The position numbers were made by a program, and so were the translations under genes. Under the pieces are notes generated by a model. That model had not been told where the DNA came from. It saw only the letters and a program-made list of their open reading frames with translations, and searched no databases. From DASTDH01 sp035601575 (GTDB lineage: Bacteria > Verrucomicrobiota > Verrucomicrobiia > Chthoniobacterales > JAFAMB01): a stretch of DNA of 22,427 nucleotides. Below are positions 1 through 6,272 of the stretch, in pieces (the first letter of the stretch is position 1; the number at the start of each line of letters is the position of its first letter). The stretch covers positions 1 through 22,427 of the forward strand of contig DATNNZ010000379.1 in assembly GCA_035601575.1 (NCBI GenBank), given 5' to 3'.

Positions 1-41
1 GATTTCGAGTCAGGTACATTCGACCACTCTGCCACCCTTCC
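1..41 (-). tRNA. tRNA-Ser (anticodon CGA), 5' part only
   Basis: The reverse strand reads as the 5' half of a tRNA. There is a 7-base acceptor strand GGAAGGG (41-35), then T8 and G9, a D-arm of class II type containing AGTGGTCGAA, and an anticodon loop CTCGAAA, whose middle triplet CGA reads the serine codon UCG. The extended D-loop is typical of serine and leucine tRNAs. The window starts inside the anticodon stem, so the long variable arm, T arm and 3' end lie outside. Confidence 0.85.
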
Positions 42-212
42 GTCTGATCGAGTCGAGGAAAATAGTGGGAAAATGGAGAATGGCAAGGATGCGATTGAGA
101 CGAGGAAAATCGATAATAGCTGCGGATAGCTCAACGGCGATCAGCAGTTTATTACGAAGCATCCGTTTCGATCGCGGCGGCAAATAACAAGCGGAGGCGG
201 CCGTCTGATCGA
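40..212. repeat. 12-bp direct repeat beside the tRNA
   Basis: CCGTCTGATCGA occurs at 40-51, overlapping the first two bases of the tRNA, and again at 201-212. A second pair, CGAGGAAAAT, lies at 54-63 and 101-110. Both pairs fall in the gene-free stretch between the tRNA and the truncated phosphoesterase. They may be leftovers of a local duplication. An attachment site is less likely because integrases normally use the tRNA 3' end. Confidence 0.4.
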
Positions 213-257
213 ATATCGACACGTAGCGCTGGTTTTGGGCATAGTTCCTGGCGTTGC

Positions 258-902
258 ATGAAGATGCTCTTTGTCGCCGACCTGCATTACACGCTCAAAC
301 AGTTTGATTGGGTGATGGCCAACGCGACTAAGTACGATCCGATTATCATCGGTGGTGATTTACTCGATCTGAGTTCGGCGCTGGACCCTGACATTCAAAT
401 CGCGGTGATCGAGAAATATCTCTATCGTCTCCTACAGGAGACCAGAGTGGTCGTGTGCTCAGGCAATCACGATCTGGACAGCCGCAATGCCGCCGGCGAA
501 GCGGTAGCAGGTTGGCTTTACGACGCGAAAGCCGCAAATCTCTTTCTTGACGGCATCAGTGTAGAACTCTCCGGCGCTCTCTTGACGATCTGTCCCTGGT
601 GGGATGGCGCGGTCTCGCGCGCCGAAGTGGAAGCGGAATTGGCGCTGCCAGCCGGCATGATCAAAAGACCTTGGATCTGGGTTTATCATGCACCGCCGGC
701 CGGTTCAGCAGTTTGTTGGAACGGCAGAAAATTTGTGGGTGCCCTGCATCCCTGCCACTTCCAGGTTGGCGTTGACCTTGATGCGTCCATGCTCTTTTGG
801 CAGATTAAGTTGGTCCAACAGCGGGTGGGGCGAAGAGCCAGCGGTCCAAACCAGTGTAAAACTTGTAATCGAAGTACCGTCGCTCAGTGTTATCTCTCGT
901 GA
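258..902 (+). pseudogene. Truncated metallophosphoesterase with an antisense tail
   Basis: Residues 1-161 read as a calcineurin-like metallophosphoesterase, a family that hydrolyses phosphoesters at a two-metal centre. The metal-binding motifs are visible in order: DLH (residues 8-10), GGDLLDLSS (about 32-40) and GNHD (69-72). YHAPPAGS (143-150) is the conserved segment after them. The frame then stops resembling the family at about base 738, before the expected C-terminal GHxH metal motif. From there to 902 it simply reads the opposite strand of a broken ndh gene. The open frame is therefore a chimera produced by a deletion and probably inactive. No ribosome binding site is visible before the ATG; an alternative ATG lies two codons later. 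Confidence 0.75.
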
Positions 903-1099
903 GGCGACCGCGGTTACTTTGGTGTTGGCGCGCAGCAGGTCGCTGGCAGCGACCTCGTGCAACATCGGTGTGAAGAGGAAAAATTTTATTCGCTGACAAC
1001 GGTGATTTCAAAATCAGGATCACTACGCTTTTCGAATTCAAGGGCAGTATAGACACCGCCAAATCCTCTACCGAGTATAAGCACACGCGCCTTTTGCAT
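741..1099 (-). pseudogene. ndh: Remnant of type II NADH dehydrogenase (FAD-dependent)
   Basis: From an ATG at 1099 the minus strand reads MQKARVLILGRGFGGVYTAL, a dinucleotide-binding start with GxGxxG. The frame hits a stop at 988-986. After a one-base shift it resumes with the family segment FTPMLHEVAASDL. About 200 residues of the normal protein, which is roughly 420 long, are then missing. The frame continues with LSDGTS, TLVWTAG, PHPLL and GRIKVN, which come from the second nucleotide-binding half. It ends at about base 741, where the phosphoesterase remnant on the other strand begins. One frameshift, one large internal deletion and a lost C-terminus make this a clear pseudogene. Identification rests on family motifs recalled from memory. 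Confidence 0.8.
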
Positions 1100-1676
1100 A
1101 TTTTATCGAAGTAGACCTTCAGATCGTAGAATGCTGCATCGCCTAAAATGCTATTGGCTTGCCCAGAATAGAGAACGGGCATTTTCTAATATTCCCGAAT
1201 CAGAGTGAAATATTTTCTGCAGTATTCATCCAATACCCAGGCTGGGTAGAGTGATAGATACTCCGAGCGTTGCTACGGCGATCGTTGGGCAAGCTAGTGC
1301 ACCATCTCGCATATAATGGTGATCTCGTCCGGCCCGGAGGTTGCGTTGAAAATGGGCCGGCGACTGTCCATACGAGTCAACATAAGAGGTCGCGATCACG
1401 ATCGCGAAGGTCGGAGGTCATCGGGTCCCTTGCGGGACGAGTCCTCAGCGCATACTTCTAAACCCTACGTTGACGCGAATGGGCGCTGCCGGATCGGTTA
1501 CGCATCGATTCAGATATGCTCCCGTCCTTCCGCCAGTCCGGCTCGAACCGCTGCCTTATCAGTGGCCCATTTTGAATGCAACGACGTCATCATTATATGG
1601 GAGACGGTGCACACGGAGTAACTTGGATGAGGCCCGGACCGGCGAGAGTACGGGCGCTGCGCTCGCCGGATACGGG
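1100..1676. other. Gene-free decayed stretch
   Basis: No reading frame here resembles a known protein, and the open frames overlap one another in several phases. What stands out is the inverted duplication at 1297-1612. There are also two small palindromic sites: a CGCGATC/GATCGCG inverted repeat near 1391-1406 and a GTCCC/GGGAC hairpin near 1426-1439. Together with the two broken genes before it, this looks like a region losing its content. Confidence 0.6.
1297..1612. repeat. Imperfect inverted duplication, arms 1297-1358 and 1564-1612
   Basis: Read on the minus strand, the left arm begins GGCCCATTTTCAACGCAAC. The right arm on the plus strand begins GGCCCATTTTGAATGCAAC, which matches at 17 of 19 positions. 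After an indel of about ten bases both arms continue with a 26-base block, 23 of 26 matching, that contains CATTATATG and ends in GGTGCAC. The arms are separated by 205 bp. There is no transposase between them and no obvious target duplication outside. Confidence 0.7.
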
Positions 1677-2216
1677 TTAGTATACCTTTTCCCGTTCCGG
1701 ATCGGTTTTGCGGTGGCCGAGGTATTCGTAATTATCAGAGAGACGATACATGAGCAGCCGGAGAAAGCCGATGAGGCTCGGGCTCATTGAGTCAAACCAC
1801 TGTGCAGCGTGCAAGAAAAGCACCGAGGTACTGAAGAAACGTGCGGAACCGGCAATACCCACGATGGCGTTGATCCATCCGACGACGGATTCGGCGTCGA
1901 AGGAAAGCGATGCGGGTAGAGTCGCCGCGTTGTACCATCCACCGACCGCCATCACGAAAGACCACCCGATTGATCGGTGCAACCATCCTCGCCGGAGCAG
2001 CCAGGAAAAGCGTTCCGGCGGTATGGGTTCACGATTTGCGTAGAGGCCTGGTAGCTGTAGTTTGCGAAGATTTTTTCGGAAGTCAGCCACAGCCAGAATC
2101 GGTGCCGCGATTGCGCCGACCACCAACGCGGCAAAGACCGGCAGGTGGCTTAGCCATTCACAGAAAACCAGGAATAGCCAACCAAGGAAGCCCAAGATAC
2201 CGAGGACTTCGACCAT
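1677..2216 (-). CDS. Hypothetical multi-pass membrane protein
   Basis: I do not recognise this 179-residue protein. Hydrophobic stretches at roughly residues 3-20, 26-46, 82-102 and 108-138 suggest about four membrane helices, with a basic cytoplasmic-looking loop (about 47-80) between the second and third. The C-terminus is charged. The ATG at 2216 has a GGAGGTG element upstream, about 14 bases away, which is longer than usual. There is no other methionine before residue 89, so the start is fairly well fixed. Its start codon overlaps that of the divergent SET-domain gene, so its promoter must lie inside that gene. Codon use and an unbroken frame suggest a real gene next to a decayed region. 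Confidence 0.65.
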   Translation of the reverse strand: MVEVLGILGFLGWLFLVFCEWLSHLPVFAALVVGAIAAPILAVADFRKNLRKLQLPGLYANREPIPPERFSWLLRRGWLHRSIGWSFVMAVGGWYNAATLPASLSFDAESVVGWINAIVGIAGSARFFSTSVLFLHAAQWFDSMSPSLIGFLRLLMYRLSDNYEYLGHRKTDPEREKVY

Positions 2217-2730
2217 GTTCAGAAGTATACACCTCCGCTGGTGGGAAGGAAAGCATGTCTCTACGAGAAATTCTAATATTCACGGTATTGGAGTGTTCGC
2301 GAATCGATTGATCGCTGTCGGCCAGGTTCTTGCCCATTACGAAGGCAAGATTTTGAGTCCAGAGCAGGTCAAACTTGAGTTAGCGGCTGGTAACGGGAAT
2401 TTGCTCGAGTTGCCAGACGGAAGAGTGTTGGACGGTTCAACCGGCAATGGTCTTGGCCGCTTTTTCAACTACTCTTGTGATCCCTCAGCATATTTCGAAT
2501 ACCGGGAAGGTGTCCCGATGATCATAAGTTCACGCTCGATCGCACGGAATGAAGAAATCACCATCGATTACGGATTCGAGCCAACCGAAGTGACCCGGTT
2601 TCCGTGTAACTGCGGAAAGCCCAACTGCGTCGGGTATATCGTCGCCCGGCCCTATCACGCGATGGTGCGGCGGCTCTGGAGCGCCGATGATAGCGCTGTC
2701 AGCGCAGGGAATGCGGATCGTGAGAGGTGA
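2215..2730 (+). CDS. SET-domain protein-lysine methyltransferase
   Basis: This 171-residue protein would transfer methyl groups from S-adenosylmethionine to lysine side chains of an unknown target. The SET signatures appear in order: HGIGVFA (23-29) for the N-terminal part, FFNYSCDP (83-90) in place of the usual NHSC-PN, and EEITIDYG (113-120) with the catalytic-type tyrosine. A cysteine cluster CNC....C (131, 133, 138) resembles a post-SET zinc site. The frame is open for another 51 codons upstream, but that part is antisense to the membrane protein gene and does not look like protein. The ATG at 2215 has GAGGA nine bases upstream, which supports this start. The histidine of NHSC is replaced by tyrosine, which could affect activity. 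Bacterial SET proteins are patchily distributed and often thought to be horizontally acquired. Confidence 0.8.
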   Translation: MFRSIHLRWWEGKHVSTRNSNIHGIGVFANRLIAVGQVLAHYEGKILSPEQVKLELAAGNGNLLELPDGRVLDGSTGNGLGRFFNYSCDPSAYFEYREGVPMIISSRSIARNEEITIDYGFEPTEVTRFPCNCGKPNCVGYIVARPYHAMVRRLWSADDSAVSAGNADRER

Positions 2731-2818
2731 GAGGGGGATCACGGATTTCGCGCTTTTAAAACGGTCTGGAGGATCGTTGGAGTAGGCTAACCGCCGGTCA
2801 CCAATCACTTCTCATCGG

Positions 2819-3697
2819 TTACTGATTCGCCGACGTTGCTCTCTTGGCCAAATAAGTCTGCATTTCATCGTGCTTGCCTCGAAAAGCGACAACGAAGCAG
2901 GTGCCTTCGACTACGGTGACCCCACCGACGAGTCGTTCACCCTCCACGATTTCCCATTTCCCCCCTTTAAGTTGCACACCGAGATCGGCCGAATCGAACA
3001 AAAAGTAGAGCAGTTCCCGGTCGTCTTTGGCCATGACCTGGCCCACGTCGGCATTGTGGAATTGAAACACCCGACACGCGATCGTTCGAGTGGCCGCAAA
3101 CTCTTTCGGCACGGTAAAGTGTTCGTTCTTGAGCAGAAACCAATCCTTCAAAGAGTCAGTGGTGGTCTGCACAGCCTCGAACTCGTCGCCGGTAAGGCCG
3201 TTTGCGGAGTTCAGGAGATCGGTGATGCGATCTGCCCCCTGGAACGAATTCATCTGGTCCCAGACGATATAGCCGATGAGGCAGATAGTGGCGATTAATC
3301 CAACCCCGATGGCGAAAAAGATCGTGAGCGGACGCGCGCGCGGCTGCTCCTCTTCCTCCTCTTCTTCCGGTTTCTTTTCCGGGTCTGGTTGCGCCACGGT
3401 CTGAGCTGCTCTGCCGGATCCGATAGGGCCCGGGAGCTGAGCGGTCGCCGGAGCCGTGATAATGGGTGGCTGGGCGGGCTGGCCGTAGTCTTCGGCTAAC
3501 GAACGTTCAAGCTTCTCGATCTGAGCATCACTGAGCGCGAGCATCCGAAGCTGATCGACAATTTCATTATCGAAGGCGATCTGACGTTCCAGGACTACAC
3601 TCAGCTCGGCGTTGTTTCTGGCCTCGGTGCTGGCCAATTCAAGCTCGGGCTCATTTTCGTAAACCGGTCGAATAAGCGGAAACAGTCTGCTTGGCAT
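2819..3697 (-). CDS. Single-pass membrane protein paired with a sigma-like gene
   Basis: I do not recognise the family of this 292-residue protein. Residues 1-75 form a charged cytoplasmic-looking domain. A proline/alanine-rich linker follows, ending in an unbroken run of glutamates (about 111-117). One membrane helix (about 124-145) comes next, then a roughly 145-residue domain likely outside the cytoplasm. The C-terminal domain has VPKEFAATRTIACRVFQFHN, suggestive of a sensory or anti-sigma role, but this is inference. The start chosen is the ATG at 3697, four bases after the stop of the sigma-like gene. The open frame extends 33 codons further, but that part overlaps the upstream gene. The tight spacing indicates co-translation with the sigma-like protein, the usual arrangement for a sigma factor and its membrane regulator. 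Confidence 0.7.
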   Translation of the reverse strand: MPSRLFPLIRPVYENEPELELASTEARNNAELSVVLERQIAFDNEIVDQLRMLALSDAQIEKLERSLAEDYGQPAQPPIITAPATAQLPGPIGSGRAAQTVAQPDPEKKPEEEEEEEQPRARPLTIFFAIGVGLIATICLIGYIVWDQMNSFQGADRITDLLNSANGLTGDEFEAVQTTTDSLKDWFLLKNEHFTVPKEFAATRTIACRVFQFHNADVGQVMAKDDRELLYFLFDSADLGVQLKGGKWEIVEGERLVGGVTVVEGTCFVVAFRGKHDEMQTYLAKRATSANQ

Positions 3698-3701
3698 GGT
3701 G

Positions 3702-4133
3702 CTATGGGCGAGGCCTGGCGAGCGCCGAACGCGCTTCTCGGATCGTGTCGGCCAGCTGTTCAATCGACGAGCTAGTAATCTCGGCAACAAAAGCAAGAGG
3801 CAAGATTTCCAAATAAAACAGAGTTAGGGTGGAACGTTGGGGCTCGGGAAGAGAGTGAAGAACTCGCGGCCAATCGGTTAGCTGGTTATTCGCTGTTTTA
3901 GCGTAGGAATCGCGACGCTGAAACGCTGCGCGAAAAAGACCGTCGAAATCAACTTTCGCTAAATCGCGATCAGCCGTCTTGAAGGCTTCAACCAGGATAT
4001 CGCGAACGGCGCTCTCGGCTGCTGTATCGGAACCCGATTGAACAAGACACAATCGATAGAGTGCCTGGATGTAATCGTAAGCGGATACTGGATTCAACCG
4101 GCAAATGCTATCTCCTTCAATCAGGCCGCTCAA
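3702..4133 (-). CDS. Degenerate ECF sigma-factor-like protein
   Basis: This is a helical protein of up to 143 residues. Its N-terminal half resembles sigma region 2 (YIQALYRLCLVQSGSDTAAE, about 21-40). Its C-terminal part resembles region 4 (LHSLPEPQRSTLTLFYLE, then a helix-turn-helix-like segment). Both are weak, and the DNA-recognition helix is short of basic residues. It would bind RNA polymerase core if functional. The start is unclear: there is no in-frame ATG, and the frame opens after a TAG at 4148-4146. TTG at 4133 is possible. AAGGAG near 4112-4107 would instead suit an ATT five bases further on, or a more distant TTG. The membrane protein follows after four bases, so a signal-sensing pair is likely. 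Confidence 0.6.
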   Translation of the reverse strand: MSGLIEGDSICRLNPVSAYDYIQALYRLCLVQSGSDTAAESAVRDILVEAFKTADRDLAKVDFDGLFRAAFQRRDSYAKTANNQLTDWPRVLHSLPEPQRSTLTLFYLEILPLAFVAEITSSSIEQLADTIREARSALARPRP

Positions 4134-4229
4134 GCGGTAATCTTGCTACCATTCTTCGTTAGCTCGAGTCCTCAATCCTCCGCCGCGATTCCCGTTGCGT
4201 TCCCAATGCGTGACAGAAATAAAGGGTGT

Positions 4230-4258
4230 ACGCAGAGGGGGTAGCGACTGCGTTTTTT
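4230..4258 (+). terminator. Orphan intrinsic-terminator-like hairpin
   Basis: ACGCAG (4230-4235) pairs with CTGCGT (4248-4253), followed by a run of six T (4253-4258). The shape is that of a rho-independent terminator on the plus strand, but no plus-strand gene ends just before it. The stem is only six base pairs. Confidence 0.35.
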
Positions 4259-4312
4259 CAATTGAGCTGATGCGCCCGTGAGTTCCTTCAGATCCTTGCC
4301 GCCGTAAGTATT

Positions 4313-4340
4313 TCAGAATCCGCAATCGGCAATCCGCATT
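4313..4340. repeat. Heptamer repeat copy upstream of the phosphatase-glyA gene
   Basis: On the minus strand the stretch reads as consecutive seven-base units AATGCGG, ATTGCCG and ATTGCGG (4340 back to 4320), followed by a partial unit. The same units form the array at 6138-6187, after the gene. It lies in the leader of the phosphatase-glyA gene. Confidence 0.6.
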
Positions 4341-4374
4341 CCACCCCGTCTGCCCTTGATCTGCCCAAGTGAGC

Positions 4375-6135
4375 ATGGCAGTTTCCCGGACTTTGAGTCT
4401 GCAAAGAACGGTCTTATTTGTTTGTACTGGGAACGTCTGTCGAAGTCCTATGGCAGAGGGTCTTTTCCGCAAAATGATTGCGGGCCGGCCCGATCTAAAG
4501 GTGTCTTCAGCCGGTGTGAGTACGTATCCCGGGCAAAGCCCGAGTCCCGACGCCGTCGAAGTACTGGCAAAGAAGGGAATCGATATCTCGGGCACTCGAA
4601 GTAAGCCGCTCACTGAAAAGCTTGTCCAGGAAGCCACCTGGATTATTGCGATGACGCGGAACCATCTGGATTCTATTTTTTATCAGTATCCGGAGGCGGC
4701 GGAGAAGACGTATTTGTTGCGGGAATTTGAACCTGGCGCCGCATCGTTCGATATCGCTGACCCGATCGGACTGGGTATTGACGCGTATGAGGAAGCGCGA
4801 GATACGATCCAAAATGCGCTGCCGGGTTTACTGGAATTTATAATGAGCGAGGGAATTAACGAGAGGCTGACATCGGGCGCAATGAACGACCAGCCCGGAA
4901 ATCAATCCTTGGATCAAGTCGATCCGGAAATTTTTAACGCGATCGAACGGGAGCGGCAGCGGCAATTCGAGAACATCGAACTGATCGCTTCGGAGAATTT
5001 TGCTAGCCGTGCGGTGATGGAAGCCCAAGGATCGGTCCTGACGAATAAGTATGCGGAAGGCTACCCGGGTCGCCGCTGGTATGGCGGGTGCGAATTCGTC
5101 GACCAGGTCGAGCGATTGGCGATCGAGCGGGCGCAGAAGCTGTTTGGAGCGGAACACGTCAATGTGCAACCGCATAGCGGAAGCCAGGCAAATATGGCGG
5201 TCTACTTTAGCGCACTCAAACCGGGAGACCGCATTTTAACCATGGACCTGTCACATGGGGGCCATTTGACCCATGGAAATAAGGCAAATTTTTCGGGTCG
5301 CTTTTATGAAGTGACGCATTATGGAGTCGACCGGGAAACGGAGCGTATCGATTACGGAGCTCTTGCCCGGTTGGCCGAAGAGCATCGGCCACGGATGATC
5401 ACGGCCGGAGCGTCTGCCTATTCGCGAATTATTGATTTCAAAAAGATGCGAGAGATCGCCGATGCGGTTGGCGCGCTCCTGTTTGTCGACATTGCCCACA
5501 TTGCGGGGTTGGTGGCGGCTGGCATTCATCCCTCGCCTGTTGGAATTGCTGATTTTGTGACCTCAACAACTCACAAGAGTCTGCGCGGACCAAGAGGGGG
5601 AATTATCATGTGCAAACCGGAACAGGCTAAGGCGATTGACAGCTTGATGTTCCCTGGAGTGCAGGGCGGTCCTCTCATGCACGTGATCGCGGCAAAAGCG
5701 GTTTGTTTCCATGAGGCGCTGCAACCCGCGTTTCGTGATTATCAGCAACAGATCAGGAGCAACGCCAAAGCTTTGGCAGCCAGCCTGGAACGCAAGGGCT
5801 TCCGTATCGTATCCGGAGGCACCGACAATCATCTGATGTTGGTCGACCTTCGATCGAAAGGACTTAACGGGAAGCAGGCGCAGGAAACCCTGGATCGCGC
5901 CGGGATCACCGTGAATAAGAACTCGATCCCGTTCGATACCGAGCCGGTGGTAAAGGGCGGAGGCATTCGAGTTGGTACTCCTGCAGTCACCACGCGAGGC
6001 ATGAAGGAAGAAGAGATGATGGAGATCGCTGATTTGATCGATGACGTCTTTCGCTCTGGCGGCGATGAATCAGCGCTGGCCAGCGTTCGTCAGAAGGTAA
6101 GGGCTCTGACCGGGCGATATCCGTTGCCGGGCTAA
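4375..6135 (+). CDS. glyA: Fusion of low-molecular-weight protein phosphatase and serine hydroxymethyltransferase
   Basis: A single frame of 586 residues encodes two enzymes. Residues 11-155 are a low-molecular-weight phosphatase: the C-x5-R loop CTGNVCRS (C17, R23) forms the phosphate pocket, and DP at 129-130 supplies the general acid. Position 21 is valine, where arginine phosphatases such as YwlE have threonine and tyrosine phosphatases usually isoleucine, so the substrate is open. From Met170 there is a complete 417-residue GlyA, the PLP enzyme that moves a one-carbon unit between serine and tetrahydrofolate; the PLP lysine is in STTHKSLRGPRGG (K401). The linker is about 15 residues with no stop. 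The internal ATG at 4882 has GAGAGG upstream at a long spacing, so GlyA could also be made alone. The outer start may be the ATG at 4375 or a GTG at 4369; neither has a clear ribosome binding site. Confidence 0.9.
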   Translation: MAVSRTLSLQRTVLFVCTGNVCRSPMAEGLFRKMIAGRPDLKVSSAGVSTYPGQSPSPDAVEVLAKKGIDISGTRSKPLTEKLVQEATWIIAMTRNHLDSIFYQYPEAAEKTYLLREFEPGAASFDIADPIGLGIDAYEEARDTIQNALPGLLEFIMSEGINERLTSGAMNDQPGNQSLDQVDPEIFNAIERERQRQFENIELIASENFASRAVMEAQGSVLTNKYAEGYPGRRWYGGCEFVDQVERLAIERAQKLFGAEHVNVQPHSGSQANMAVYFSALKPGDRILTMDLSHGGHLTHGNKANFSGRFYEVTHYGVDRETERIDYGALARLAEEHRPRMITAGASAYSRIIDFKKMREIADAVGALLFVDIAHIAGLVAAGIHPSPVGIADFVTSTTHKSLRGPRGGIIMCKPEQAKAIDSLMFPGVQGGPLMHVIAAKAVCFHEALQPAFRDYQQQIRSNAKALAASLERKGFRIVSGGTDNHLMLVDLRSKGLNGKQAQETLDRAGITVNKNSIPFDTEPVVKGGGIRVGTPAVTTRGMKEEEMMEIADLIDDVFRSGGDESALASVRQKVRALTGRYPLPG

Positions 6136-6137
6136 GA

Positions 6138-6187
6138 AACGCGGATTGAGAAAATGCGGAATGCGGATTGCGGAACGCGGAATGTGG
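6138..6187. repeat. Tandem heptamer array (AATGCGG type)
   Basis: Five consecutive seven-base units AATGCGG, AATGCGG, ATTGCGG, AACGCGG and AATGTGG occupy 6153-6187. Two looser units, AACGCGG and ATTGAGA, precede them from 6138. The array begins three bases after the glyA stop codon. Related units occur at 4313-4340 and, inverted, at 6249-6271. Confidence 0.75.
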
Positions 6188-6271
6188 CACCCGAAATTCG
6201 GACCCGGTAGAAGCATTGCGGGTGCTGCCCTAATCCGATGCAGGATTTCACATTCCGCGATCCGCATTTTC
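6150..6271. terminator. Large nested inverted repeat between convergent glyA and malQ
   Basis: Three perfectly matched arm pairs nest inside each other. GAAAATGCGGA (6150-6160) pairs with 6261-6271, CGCGGAATGTG (6176-6186) with 6249-6259, and GCACCCG (6187-6193) with CGGGTGC (6219-6225). The left arm carries 15 extra bases, equal to about two heptamer units. The structure fills the gap between two convergent genes, so it may end transcription from both sides, although there is no T run. It could also be a REP-like or MITE-like element. Confidence 0.55.
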
Positions 6272-6272
6272 T

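Noticed and set aside
805..1182. A 125-codon minus-strand frame covering the ndh remnant
   Set aside because: It crosses the ndh pseudogene in the wrong phase for most of its length; the family similarity lies in the other minus frames.
1316..1790. Overlapping plus-strand frames of about 100 codons
   Set aside because: They run through the inverted duplication and the end of the membrane protein gene, and show arginine-rich, low-complexity translation with no known motif.
2788..2821. TAACCG/CGGTTA inverted repeat between the SET gene and the convergent membrane protein gene
   Set aside because: Six pairs with a 22-base loop and no T run; too weak to call a terminator.
4146..4637. 163-codon minus-strand frame upstream of the sigma-like gene
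   Set aside because: Most of it is antisense to the phosphatase domain and it shows no protein motif.
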